Origin: Rhizobium mongolense subsp. loessense
GTDB lineage: Bacteria; Pseudomonadota; Alphaproteobacteria; Rhizobiales; Rhizobiaceae
Direction: 5' to 3'
Length of the DNA: 64,000 nucleotides
Assembly: GCF_900099775.1 (NCBI RefSeq)
Contig: NZ_FMTM01000001.1
Coordinates: 806,001 to 870,000 of the forward strand
The first letter of the stretch is position 1. Every line of letters begins with the position of its first letter. Positions 56,548 through 64,000 of the stretch are shown here, piece after piece. The position numbers and the translations under genes were made by a program. Under the pieces are notes generated by a model that saw only the letters and a list, made by a program, of their open reading frames with translations, did not search any database and had not been told where the DNA came from.

Positions 56548-57390
56548 TCAGCTTTTCACAAAGTCCGCCGCGCTGAGGGGAACAGGTCTGTAGCCGTCGA
56601 CGTCGGCAATGTCATACTCCCGACCCAGCTCTGCCGCGACCAGGACACGCCCGGATTTCGACATCAGCGCAGGGTCCCGCCAAAGTCCGGCGATGACATG
56701 GCCGATGAACCTCGGGGACTCGGAGTTGGACAAGTCGAAATATTCGGCGTTCTGCATGACGGCTTCGGTGCGTACCAGCCCGGGATAGAGTGCGACGGCG
56801 GCGACTTTATGTGGACGCAATTCATGTGCGAAGTCCGCGGCCATCTTGTCGGCGGCGGCTTTGGCCATGCCGTAGATCGCGTTGCCGTCGTAGAATTGAG
56901 CTGCCCAGAATGAAATATTGACGATCAGACCGCGCTGCGTCGAGATCATCGTCGGCGCCACTGCGCGCGACATCATGAAAGCAGCCCTCAGGGCGGTGCC
57001 GATCATTGCGTCCCACCGCCAGACGGGCTGCTCCCAGAAAGGGCGCGGCCAGGTAAAATCGCCATCCTCGACCATGTTTTCATACCCGGGCCATGCATTG
57101 TTCACCAGAATGTCCAGCCTGTTGGCGGCCCTGATCTCTTCAGCCACGCGCTCGGTTTCGGCGTCGTTGCTGTGGTCGCAATGATGAACGACTAGTCGTC
57201 CGGATAATGCCGCAGCCTCAAGCGCAAGCCCCTCCAGCGATCCCGCGCGTTTACCTCCCAGGCTTGCTTCCGCCTCGGAACGCGTCCTGCCGGTAACGTG
57301 GACCGTGGCTCCCTCGGCGAGCAGCGACAGCGCAATCCCGCGGCCGACACCGCGGCTTGCGCCCGTAACCAACGCGACGACATCTTTCAT
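56548..57390 (-). CDS. short-chain dehydrogenase/reductase (SDR)
   Basis: A 280-residue NAD(P)-dependent oxidoreductase. Cofactor motif VTGASRGVGRGIALSL, structural LVNNAWPGYE, catalytic Ser in IVNISFWAAQ and Tyr/Lys in AIYGMAKAAADK. The larger C-terminal part and the NAWPG sequence resemble DHRS1-like SDRs. ATG at 57390 has AGGAGG ahead; the frame to 57501 has no matching content. It stands alone in the island. Confidence 0.9.
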   Translation of the reverse strand: MKDVVALVTGASRGVGRGIALSLLAEGATVHVTGRTRSEAEASLGGKRAGSLEGLALEAAALSGRLVVHHCDHSNDAETERVAEEIRAANRLDILVNNAWPGYENMVEDGDFTWPRPFWEQPVWRWDAMIGTALRAAFMMSRAVAPTMISTQRGLIVNISFWAAQFYDGNAIYGMAKAAADKMAADFAHELRPHKVAAVALYPGLVRTEAVMQNAEYFDLSNSESPRFIGHVIAGLWRDPALMSKSGRVLVAAELGREYDIADVDGYRPVPLSAADFVKS

Positions 57391-57645
57391 ACTGGTTAGC
57401 CTCCTATACGATGGCTGTTGCAGGCAAGGGACATCGGAATTTTGCTGCAGGCAGAAAACGGATGCTTGCCGCATGAAACCCCAGGGAGCAGTCAAATACA
57501 ACTCGCGGAGGCTGCCCGATTAGGGCCGACTGCCGCCATGGCACAGATGCGCCAATTGTGGTTATTGGTTCGGCTTGGATGAAAGACCGAACTGGGGCCG
57601 GGCACAACGGTGGCCTGAAAATGGTGTGCGAGGAGGCGTGAAAAT

Positions 57646-57966
57646 ATGACACCCGGTCGCCTCGGAATCATCTACGACCTTCACGAAGCGGCGGAGAGAC
57701 TGCATATGACGCCGCGCGCCGTCGCCAAAGTTGCGCGCGCGGCGGGTTTGTGCACCATATCGGGCCGCGACTTCCTTTTCACGGATAGCGATCTCGTCGA
57801 GATCTGGAACAAGAAACGAAGCCTCTCAAGCTCATCACCCGGCCCGGCTCTGAAAACTACTACATCCGTGACACGATCCGCGGACAAAGCGTTTTCGAGT
57901 CTACTGGCACGAGCGATCGAAGAACGGCAGAAGAAATCCGCATCAAGGCGGAAGCGCGCCTCCTAG
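57646..57966 (+). CDS. excisionase-like helix-turn-helix protein
   Basis: A 106-residue frame. Residues 8-55 (IIYDLHEAAERLHMTPRAVA, ISGRDFLFTDSDLVEIWNKK) read as a MerR/excisionase-type winged HTH that normally directs integrases. The rest of the frame (from about residue 58) overlaps, in a different phase, an integrase N-terminal fragment and looks like run-on. A stop or frameshift may have been lost near 57815. It precedes the integrase remnant directly, the usual xis-int order. Confidence 0.7.
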   Translation: MTPGRLGIIYDLHEAAERLHMTPRAVAKVARAAGLCTISGRDFLFTDSDLVEIWNKKRSLSSSSPGPALKTTTSVTRSADKAFSSLLARAIEERQKKSASRRKRAS

Positions 57967-58043
57967 ACGAAAGCGTGCATGGCAAGCACGCCATGATCAC
58001 CTTCGACGAGGCGGCCGAGAGCTACGTCACTTCTGGCGGATAG
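57813..58043 (+). pseudogene. integrase, N-terminal fragment
   Basis: In the phase starting near 57813, about 76 codons read as the arm-binding/SAM-like N-terminus of a tyrosine integrase: KPLKLITRPGSENYYIRDTI, SVFESTGTSDRRTAEEIRIK and MITFDEAAESYVTSGG, then TAG at 58041-58043. The core-binding and catalytic parts are missing. It is a remnant of the element that brought the island; the stop falls exactly at the joint with an unrelated coding fragment. Confidence 0.75.
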
Positions 58044-58287
58044 CGGAACCACAATAGCTCCCACTCCCAACAATACCGGCTCGGGCACGACCCGAACGGA
58101 TCCCGGCATTACCAACAGCACGATCAATTCCGGTGCCGTCGATCTGAACAGGAGCGGCAGTACCATCAACCCAAGCGGCGTCAACCCTGCGATCCCGTCA
58201 TCGCCTGGCTGCGCGAATGTAACGGGCCAGCAGGACGACGCGGCCAGCGGGACCTCCGGGCTCGGCTGCCCGCCTCTTCCTCGCTAA
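58042..58287 (+). pseudogene. C-terminal fragment of a secreted Thr/Asn/Pro-rich protein
   Basis: From about 58042 a frame without start codon reads SGTTIAPTPNNTGSGTTRTD through NPSGVNPAIPSSPGCANVTG to GTSGLGCPPLPR and stops at 58285. The composition (Thr, Asn, Gly, Pro, paired Cys) is that of small secreted rhizobial proteins. The N-terminus with the expected signal peptide is absent, replaced by the integrase fragment, so the gene was probably cut by the island boundary. Confidence 0.6.
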
Positions 58288-58543
58288 GGTCGCGAGACGC
58301 CAATCCGGCTTTAAGAGCGCCCTGATTGCAAAAAAGCGAGCGGTCACCCTTCAGGCGTGACCGGTCCGGCGGCATCATTTCTGCCAAAGAATTCAATTCT
58401 CCGTCGCAACTCCCGCATCTGCCATATCAAACCCGATTGCCGGCGACAAATATCCCGCTAATATATCCCTGTGCAGGGTCCTTGCTAGGGGAACGCAAAG
58501 GGCTGGATGCGCGTTTTGGCGTAAACGCTGGAGGAATACGCCT

Positions 58544-58786
58544 ATGGCAACGGAAAGATGGGGAAATCCGGTCAAGGTCGGCTTCGAAAATGCCGATGCG
58601 CGAACTGTGAACGGCCCGTTCGATGCACTGAAATGCCTTACCGATCTTTGGCCCGCAAACCGCGGGCTTCGTTATCTTAAGGCCCGCAGTGTTTGCCGCG
58701 CGGCGCTCGATGGACGCAAGACCGCCGAGGAGGCCCGCGCCGAGTTTCTGGCGGCGGCGGAAGAAGCTAAGCTGAAGCTGCACTGA
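58544..58786 (+). CDS. DUF982 family protein
   Basis: An 80-residue protein with the family pattern: WGNPVKVGF, TVNGPFDALKCLTDLWPANR, GLRYLKARSVCRAALDGR and AEEARAEFLAAAEEA. DUF982 proteins are numerous and uncharacterised in Rhizobiales. GGAGGAATACGCCT precedes the ATG. Confidence 0.9.
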   Translation: MATERWGNPVKVGFENADARTVNGPFDALKCLTDLWPANRGLRYLKARSVCRAALDGRKTAEEARAEFLAAAEEAKLKLH

Positions 58787-59015
58787 CGGGTGCGGCTGAC
58801 TGTAATCGGAAATTGCTGCCCTGTGCCGTTCAGGCAAGGTTGTTCATTTTCATTTAACTGTTGAAGCAGGACAGGCTGGAAACCTTTCTAAACTCGTTGC
58901 ACACCAGCGCTCGCTACTCATCAACACCCCAGCCATCATGATGATGGTCAGAGTCTCGTTCCCTCAGCCATGCGCAGGCGAGCCTCGTCCAGGCGGAACC
59001 CCATTTTGTTGCTCT

Positions 59016-59279
59016 TCAGCAGCTGCTGTCGCTTTCTATCTCGAGATAGCCGACGCCGATGATGGTGCCGTCCGGAGCACGGATGAAGGATGGCAGATAA
59101 TGCGCGTCGTCGGCCGGCTCACAGGCAGGCGCGCTGGTATACTCATTGAGCGCAATCTGATCCTGCGGCAATGCCGAATAATAATCGATATCGGTTTTAA
59201 GTGAGGCGGATGCAGGTGTGGCAAATGCGGCGGATGCAACAAGAAGGGTGGCAGCGCCCAGACGGAATGTCGTCCTCAT
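59016..59279 (-). CDS. small secreted protein
   Basis: An 87-residue protein with an N-terminal signal peptide (MRTTFRLGAATLLVASAAFA, cleavage near TPASA) and a mature part of about 60 residues with two cysteines (one at the very C-terminus). GGAGAC lies just before the ATG at 59279. No family recognised. Confidence 0.7.
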   Translation of the reverse strand: MRTTFRLGAATLLVASAAFATPASASLKTDIDYYSALPQDQIALNEYTSAPACEPADDAHYLPSFIRAPDGTIIGVGYLEIESDSSC

Positions 59280-59441
59280 AACAGTCTCCGACGTTGAATT
59301 CAGACGATCAAACACGTGAGACGCAATTTTTGTTCCCGCTTTTTCTTGTGCATGCTCGCGCGAATCTTTTGGAACTTTCTTTTCGCTTGAAAAAGTTTAA
59401 TTGAATTGTCCCAAATCACGTTACTCGAAGTAGAAATTTCC

Positions 59442-59579
59442 ATGAGAACACTGATGCTTATCATTATTGCAGCGATGATCGCCTCGATTCTCAGTATCCT
59501 GGTGGTCAAACCTTTCGACAAGGGCGGGGGAAAAGACGACACGCCACCGGAGACGATCCAGCAGCCAGAACCGAACTGA
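59442..59579 (+). CDS. candidate small membrane protein, 45 residues
   Basis: MRTLMLIIIAAMIASILSIL forms one hydrophobic segment, followed by VVKPFDKGGGKDD and a Pro/Glu-rich tail ending QQPEPN. A GAAG lies ahead. Too short to be listed among usual ORFs; kept because of the clear membrane/charged layout and its place in a stretch that is otherwise empty. Confidence 0.5.
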   Translation: MRTLMLIIIAAMIASILSILVVKPFDKGGGKDDTPPETIQQPEPN

Positions 59580-59738
59580 CCGGTCGCCGCACTAGCAGCG
59601 GCTTTGATGCTCCAAATCGGTCTTCCGTTGCATACCGGCACGACGAGCTGATGGGGACGTCAAGCATTGTCTTTGAAACCACTCTTGCGTGTGGCAGCAG
59701 GTGGCCCATATGCAATGGATCGACAGCCGAGTAGTTCA

Positions 59739-60003
59739 ATGAAAGTGATCGTTTCGGCAATTCTCGCGGCGGTTGTGCTCTGTGCCTGCACATCCTCCGG
59801 CGCATCGGAGCCCACGCCCATTCCCGGACAGCTTGACCTATGGCGGGCAGCCGCGAACAAAACTGACTAAATCACCCGTCGGCAGCGCCGTTTACAACAA
59901 TTTCTACAATTCAAGCGGCAACCGGGTGCGGGAAACCTACATTCTCCAGCCAGATCGGAGCTTGAAACTCATGCGGCAGGAAGTGGTGTCCGCCGTTCAC
60001 TAA
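59739..60003 (+). pseudogene. small lipoprotein gene broken by a one-base frameshift
   Basis: The frame from 59739 reads MKVIVSAILAAVVLCACTSS, a lipoprotein signal with the cysteine after LCA, then SEPTPIPGQL and soon a stop at 59870. In the next phase the sequence continues TYGGQPRTKLTKSPVGSAVY and ETYILQPDRSLKLMRQEVV to a stop at 60001-60003. Removing one base near 59835 joins PIPGQL to TYGGQPRTK. The joined protein (about 87 residues) has the layout of small rhizobial lipoproteins. Either mutation or sequencing error. Confidence 0.7.
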
Positions 60004-60098
60004 AGCTTGCGCTTGACAGGAATCATTATCGAGAACATTCAAGGAACGCCTAATCTGTCCGCGCCGTCATTGCGTGCGGGCGCCAACCGGATGGCTGG

Positions 60099-62159
60099 AT
60101 GTATCTCGAAAAGCTCAATCCACAGCAGCGCATGGCGGTCGAACACGGCACGCTTGCCGGCGGCAGCCATATTGCAGGCCCGCTTCTGGTGATCGCCGGC
60201 GCGGGTTCCGGAAAGACCAATACGCTGGCGCACCGCGTTGCGCATCTGATCGTTCAGGGTGCGGATCCGCGCCGCATCCTGCTGATGACCTTCTCCCGCC
60301 GGGCGGCTTCCGAGATGGCTCGCCGCGTCGAGCGGATTTGCGCTGAGGTCCTTGGCAGCAATTCCGGCATCATGGCCGATGCGCTGGCCTGGAGCGGTAC
60401 CTTCCATGGGATCGGCGCGCGGCTGCTTCGCGATTATGCCGAGCAGATCGGGGTTGACCCCGCCTTCACCATCCATGATCGGGAAGACAGCGCCGACCTC
60501 ATGAACCTCATTCGTCACGAGCTCGGCTTCTCGAAAATGGAGAGCCGTTTCCCGACCAAGGGTACCTGCCTTGCGATCTATTCCCGGGCCGTGAATTCGG
60601 AGACGGAACTGCCTGTGGTCCTGCGTGACGCCTTCCCCTGGTGTGGCGCATGGGAAAAGCAGCTCCGCGAACTTTTCGCCGCCTATGTCGAGGCCAAGCA
60701 GACCCAGAACGTTCTCGACTATGACGACCTGCTCCTCTACTGGGCGCAGATGGTTGCCGAACCGCTGATCGCCGAGGATATCGGCGGCCGCTTCGATCAT
60801 GTGCTCGTCGACGAATATCAGGATACGAACCGCCTGCAGGCCTCCATCCTGCTTGCTTTGAAGCCCGAGGGACAGGGGCTGACCGTCGTCGGCGACGATG
60901 CACAGTCGATCTATTCTTTCCGCGCCGCCACAGTCCGCAACATCCTCGATTTCCCGGCCTCGTTCAGCCCGGCAGCCAATATTGTCACGCTCGATCGCAA
61001 CTACCGTTCGACGCAACCTATTCTCGCTGCGGCCAATGCGGTCATTGATCTTGCCTCGGAGCGCTTCACCAAGAACCTATGGACGGAGCGGCAATCGGGC
61101 GAGCGTCCGCGCCTCGTCACCGTGCGCGAGGAGGCCGACCAGGCCCGGTATGTTGCCGACAAGGTGCTGGAGAACCGCGAAGAGGGTACGCGGCTGAAGA
61201 ACCAGGCGGTGCTTTTCCGCGCCTCGCACCACAGCGGCGCGCTCGAGGTCGAGCTCACCCGCCGCAACATTCCCTTCGTGAAGTTCGGCGGTCTGAAATT
61301 TCTCGACAGCGCGCATGTCAAGGATATGCTGGCCGCCCTGCGCTTTGCGCTCAATCCGCGCGACAGGGTCGCCGGCTTCCGGCTGATGCAGATCCTGCCG
61401 GGCGTCGGACCTTCGACGGCCCAGCGGGCACTCGACCAGATGGCGGAGGATCCAAGCCCCTTGCAGGCCCTCGCGGCCATGCCCACCCCGCCACGCGCCG
61501 GCGAGGATTGGACCTCCTTCGTTTCGGTCATGCAGGAACTGAGATCCGGGAAAGCCGGCTGGCCCGCCGAAATCGGCCTGGTCCGAGAATGGTATCAGCC
61601 GCATCTCGAGCGGCTGCACGAGGATGCCGCAACGCGTCAGGCCGATCTCCTGCAGCTCGAGCAAATCGCCGGCGGTTATCCGTCGCGCGAACGCTTCCTG
61701 ACCGAACTGACGCTCGATCCGCCGGATGCGACCAGCGACCAGGCGGGCGTGCCGTTGCTCGACGAGGACTACCTGATCCTCTCGACTATCCATTCGGCCA
61801 AGGGTCAGGAGTGGACCAAGGTCTTCATGTTGAACGTTGTCGACGGCTGCATTCCGTCGGACCTCGGCGTTGGCACCAGCGCGGAAATAGAGGAGGAGCG
61901 GCGCCTGCTTTATGTCGCGATGACGCGCGCCAGGGACAATCTCGATCTCGTCGTTCCGCAGCGCTTCTTCACGCACGGGCAGAATGCGCAGGGCGACCGC
62001 CATGTCTATGCCTCGCGCACCCGCTTCATCCCGGCGACGCTGCTGCAATTTTTCGAGGTCTGCGGCTGGCCGCAGGTCAAGAGCGAAAGCGCCTCAGCGC
62101 AACAGGCGCGCCAAGTCCGAATCGATGTCGGCGCCCGCATGCGCGGTATGTGGCGCTAG
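60099..62159 (+). CDS. UvrD/PcrA-like ATP-dependent DNA helicase (superfamily 1)
   Basis: A 686-residue helicase. Walker A GAGSGKTNTL at 34-43, Walker B VLVDEYQDTNRLQ, motif III VVGDDAQSIYSFRAA, motif IV LDRNYRSTQPIL, motif V TIHSAKGQEWTKVF and motif VI VAMTRARDNLDL. Size and order match UvrD/PcrA, but rhizobia usually have a separate canonical uvrD, so this is probably the paralogue. Its stop overlaps that of the next, convergent gene by two bases (62157-62158). Confidence 0.93.
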   Translation: MYLEKLNPQQRMAVEHGTLAGGSHIAGPLLVIAGAGSGKTNTLAHRVAHLIVQGADPRRILLMTFSRRAASEMARRVERICAEVLGSNSGIMADALAWSGTFHGIGARLLRDYAEQIGVDPAFTIHDREDSADLMNLIRHELGFSKMESRFPTKGTCLAIYSRAVNSETELPVVLRDAFPWCGAWEKQLRELFAAYVEAKQTQNVLDYDDLLLYWAQMVAEPLIAEDIGGRFDHVLVDEYQDTNRLQASILLALKPEGQGLTVVGDDAQSIYSFRAATVRNILDFPASFSPAANIVTLDRNYRSTQPILAAANAVIDLASERFTKNLWTERQSGERPRLVTVREEADQARYVADKVLENREEGTRLKNQAVLFRASHHSGALEVELTRRNIPFVKFGGLKFLDSAHVKDMLAALRFALNPRDRVAGFRLMQILPGVGPSTAQRALDQMAEDPSPLQALAAMPTPPRAGEDWTSFVSVMQELRSGKAGWPAEIGLVREWYQPHLERLHEDAATRQADLLQLEQIAGGYPSRERFLTELTLDPPDATSDQAGVPLLDEDYLILSTIHSAKGQEWTKVFMLNVVDGCIPSDLGVGTSAEIEEERRLLYVAMTRARDNLDLVVPQRFFTHGQNAQGDRHVYASRTRFIPATLLQFFEVCGWPQVKSESASAQQARQVRIDVGARMRGMWR

Positions 62160-63217
62160 AGGACAAGAGGGCGATCGGCCGGTTTGAAGAACGGCGCGAG
62201 CACCTCTGCGTTCACCGCCTCGATGGTCGAAGGCGACCATTTCGGATTCCGATCCTTGTCGATCACTGCCGCCCGCACGCCCTCGTAAAAGTCGGCGCAT
62301 TTCAGTATCTGCATACAGGCCGCTAACTCGCGGTTCAGGCAGGCGGCGAGATTGACGCTCTGGCGTCCTTCCCTCAGCAGACGCAGAGTCAATTTCAGGC
62401 TCGTCGGCGAGCGCGTCTGCAGGGTCTTGCGTGTCTTGGCGGAGAATTCGCCTTCGACAGCGGCGAGCGCGTCCAGAATCTCTTCGATGCGATCGAAACA
62501 GAAGGCCCGGTCGATCAACGGCCGAACGGCCTGCAGGCGGCTTTCGCTCGCCTTGCCGCCAAGATGCTTCAGCAGAGCCTCGCAAGCGACCGGCGATGAC
62601 CCGACCGGCAGCCGAGCCAACGCGTCGATGACATCCGGCAGCCGCGACGACGAGATCTCAAAATCGGCAAGGCCGGCATAGATGGCATCCGCCGCATTCA
62701 GCTCTTGGCCGGTCAATCCTGCCCATGTTCCCGTCTCGCCGGGCATGCGCGGCAGCAGCCAGGTCGCTCCGACATCCGGGAAATAGCCGATGCCGGTTTC
62801 CGGCATCGCAAGCCTCGTCCGCTCCGTCACGATGCGGTGCCGCCCGTGTGCGGAAAGGCCGACGCCGCCGCCCATGGTGATACCATCCATCAGGGCGACA
62901 TAGGGTTTAGCGTAGCTTGCGATGCGGTGGTTGAGGGTGAATTCCTCGCGCCAGAACGACTCCGCAAGCTCAGAACCCGAGCACCCGCTTTCGTGAAGTC
63001 TGCGAATATCGCCACCGGCGCAGAAGCCGCGATCGCCCTCACCCGTCACCACCACGCTTGCAACGCCGTCATCATCCGCGAATTCGTCGAGCGCCGCATC
63101 GATCATGCGCACCATGCCGAGCGTCAGGCTGTTCAGCGCCTTCGGCCGATTGAGGCGGATGATCCCCGCCGTGCCGCGCCGTTCGATAATGACTTCCCGT
63201 TCGTGATTGTTCTGCAT
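62156..63217 (-). CDS. 3-hydroxyisobutyryl-CoA hydrolase / enoyl-CoA hydratase family protein
   Basis: A 353-residue crotonase-fold enzyme. Oxyanion hole segments DRGFCAGGDIRRL and MDGITMGGGVGLSAHGRHRI, and the catalytic acid region MPETGIGYFPDVGATWLLPR. The C-terminal extension (EILDALAAVEGEFSAKTRKT) makes it longer than simple hydratases and fits 3-hydroxyisobutyryl-CoA hydrolase of valine catabolism. Length as expected (about 350). Confidence 0.88.
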   Translation of the reverse strand: MQNNHEREVIIERRGTAGIIRLNRPKALNSLTLGMVRMIDAALDEFADDDGVASVVVTGEGDRGFCAGGDIRRLHESGCSGSELAESFWREEFTLNHRIASYAKPYVALMDGITMGGGVGLSAHGRHRIVTERTRLAMPETGIGYFPDVGATWLLPRMPGETGTWAGLTGQELNAADAIYAGLADFEISSSRLPDVIDALARLPVGSSPVACEALLKHLGGKASESRLQAVRPLIDRAFCFDRIEEILDALAAVEGEFSAKTRKTLQTRSPTSLKLTLRLLREGRQSVNLAACLNRELAACMQILKCADFYEGVRAAVIDKDRNPKWSPSTIEAVNAEVLAPFFKPADRPLVL

Positions 63218-63311
63218 GTCCTTCGTCCACCCTCGATTGACCTCCCATCAATAAACAGAGGGAGCGCTTCGTTCCAGTGGACTTTGCGTCGAAAAACAGG
63301 GGTAATCGCGT

Positions 63312-64000
63312 TTAGAAGGAAGCCGCGGCAAGGGCACGGTGCACTCCGTGCAGATCCCCGACCCTGCGGTTGATCAGCGCCAGCTCCCAGTCCAGTGCAC
63401 TGCGGACGATCGTCTCCAGCGAATCGTATTTCGGTGTCCAGTCCAGGACGCGGTGCGCCAAGGTGGCGTCGGCGACGACGCTTGCGGCATCGCCCGGGCG
63501 GCGTGGCGCCATATGAATCTTGAACGCGTGGCCGTGCAGGCGCACCACCATGTTCAGCACGTCGAGCACCGTATAGCCGGAACCATAGCCACAATTCGCA
63601 ACCAACGATCCCTTGCCCTTGCGCAGATGCTGCAGCGCCTTGAGGTGAGCCTCGGCAAGATCAGTGACATGGATATAGTCGCGCACGCCAGTGCCGTCAT
63701 GCGTCGGATAGTCGATGCCGTAGACATGCACGCTGTCGCGCTTGCCGAAGGCTGCCTCGCAGGCGACCTTGATGAGGTGCGTCGCGCCGCTCGTGGATTG
63801 TCCGGCACGGCCACGCGGATCGGCACCTGCAACGTTGAAGTAGCGAAGCGCCACATAGTCGAAATCATAGGCTGCAGCAGCGTCGCGCAGCATGAACTCC
63901 GTCATCAGCTTCGACTGGCCATAAGGATTTTCCGGGTTGAGCGGCGCGGTTTCCTTGACCGGATCGGAAGTCTTCTGCGGACCGTAGACCGCCGCCGTCG
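63312..64000 (-). CDS. galE: UDP-glucose 4-epimerase GalE/ExoB, C-terminal part (cut by window end)
   Basis: About 228 residues remain of an extended SDR epimerase that interconverts UDP-glucose and UDP-galactose for exopolysaccharide and lipopolysaccharide. The visible catalytic YxxxK is in NPENPYGQSKLMTE; then YVALRYFNVAGADPRGRAGQ, GTGVRDYIHVTDLAEAHL and CGYGSGYTVLDVLN. The N-terminal nucleotide-binding glycine motif lies beyond the window. Rhizobial copies are often called exoB. Confidence 0.93.
   Translation of the reverse strand, partial: TAAVYGPQKTSDPVKETAPLNPENPYGQSKLMTEFMLRDAAAAYDFDYVALRYFNVAGADPRGRAGQSTSGATHLIKVACEAAFGKRDSVHVYGIDYPTHDGTGVRDYIHVTDLAEAHLKALQHLRKGKGSLVANCGYGSGYTVLDVLNMVVRLHGHAFKIHMAPRRPGDAASVVADATLAHRVLDWTPKYDSLETIVRSALDWELALINRRVGDLHGVHRALAAASF

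Noticed and set aside
58000..59000. Second copy of the tRNA-Thr 3' end as right attachment site
   Set aside because: I looked for the T-arm/acceptor sequence here and did not find it; the island boundary is therefore inferred from the integrase remnant only.
61079..62326. 415-codon frame overlapping the helicase
   Set aside because: Same strand, other phase; Arg/Ala/Gly-rich shadow without motifs.
1..64000. CRISPR array or other regularly spaced repeats
   Set aside because: No set of regularly spaced identical repeats was seen by eye.

Overview
The window is a chromosomal segment of an alphaproteobacterium of the family Rhizobiaceae, most likely Rhizobium itself. The evidence is the gene order: a single flagellar/chemotaxis block with fliI-flgF, motA-fliM-fliN-fliG-flhB, visR-visN, fliF and a ten-gene che operon that includes the rhizobial specialities cheS, cheT, two cheY genes and a soluble receptor. 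Coding sequence is GC-rich. The species cannot be fixed from what I can see.

Region 1 (1-19 kb) is motility. fliI (cut by the window start) and flgF run leftward; motA, fliM, fliN, fliG, flhB and a small conserved gene run rightward. The LuxR-type master regulators visN/visR, then fliF, then the operon icpA-cheS-cheY1-cheA-cheW-cheR-cheB-cheY2-cheD-cheT run leftward, many with 4-base stop/start overlaps. Together they encode motor switch, stator, MS ring, export gate, receptor-kinase signalling and regulation.

Region 2 (19-26 kb) holds a tiny membrane ORF, a GT39 membrane glycosyltransferase, an XRE regulator divergent from a YbaL/KefB-type antiporter, a membrane-anchored unknown and a fused secDF.

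Region 3 (26-35 kb) is a dense signalling cluster: a sensorless histidine kinase, four single-domain or hybrid receiver proteins, a VisN/VisR-like LuxR regulator, a multi-spanning PAS histidine kinase with the FixL haem-pocket residues, and a REC-kinase-REC hybrid. It is followed by a gene fusing a ring-cleaving-type dioxygenase to an MhqD-like serine hydrolase.

Region 4 (35-42 kb) has an AT-rich leader, then a surface polysaccharide module (GT2, flippase, pyruvyl transferase), a DMT exporter, OsmC and a BaiN/HI0933-type flavoprotein.

Region 5 (42-48 kb) is conserved core: tRNA-Phe, yacG, maf, infA, a low-molecular-weight phosphatase, a UPF0262 gene, hisD, a DUF2948 gene, murA, a small basic protein and tRNA-Thr.

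Region 6 (about 48.2-58.3 kb) looks like a decaying genomic island starting at tRNA-Thr: frameshifted and truncated GNAT genes, a small tyrosine recombinase, an hpaC-hpaB-cupin operon with its GntR regulator, a TetR/VOC divergent pair, an O-methyltransferase, an SDR, and at the right end an excisionase-like gene running into an integrase N-terminal fragment joined to the tail of an unrelated secreted protein.

Region 7 (58.3-64 kb) has small rhizobial genes (a DUF982 protein, a secreted protein, a membrane peptide, a frameshifted lipoprotein), then a UvrD-like helicase, a 3-hydroxyisobutyryl-CoA hydrolase and galE (cut by the window end).

All assignments come from reading the translated sequence; no database search was run.
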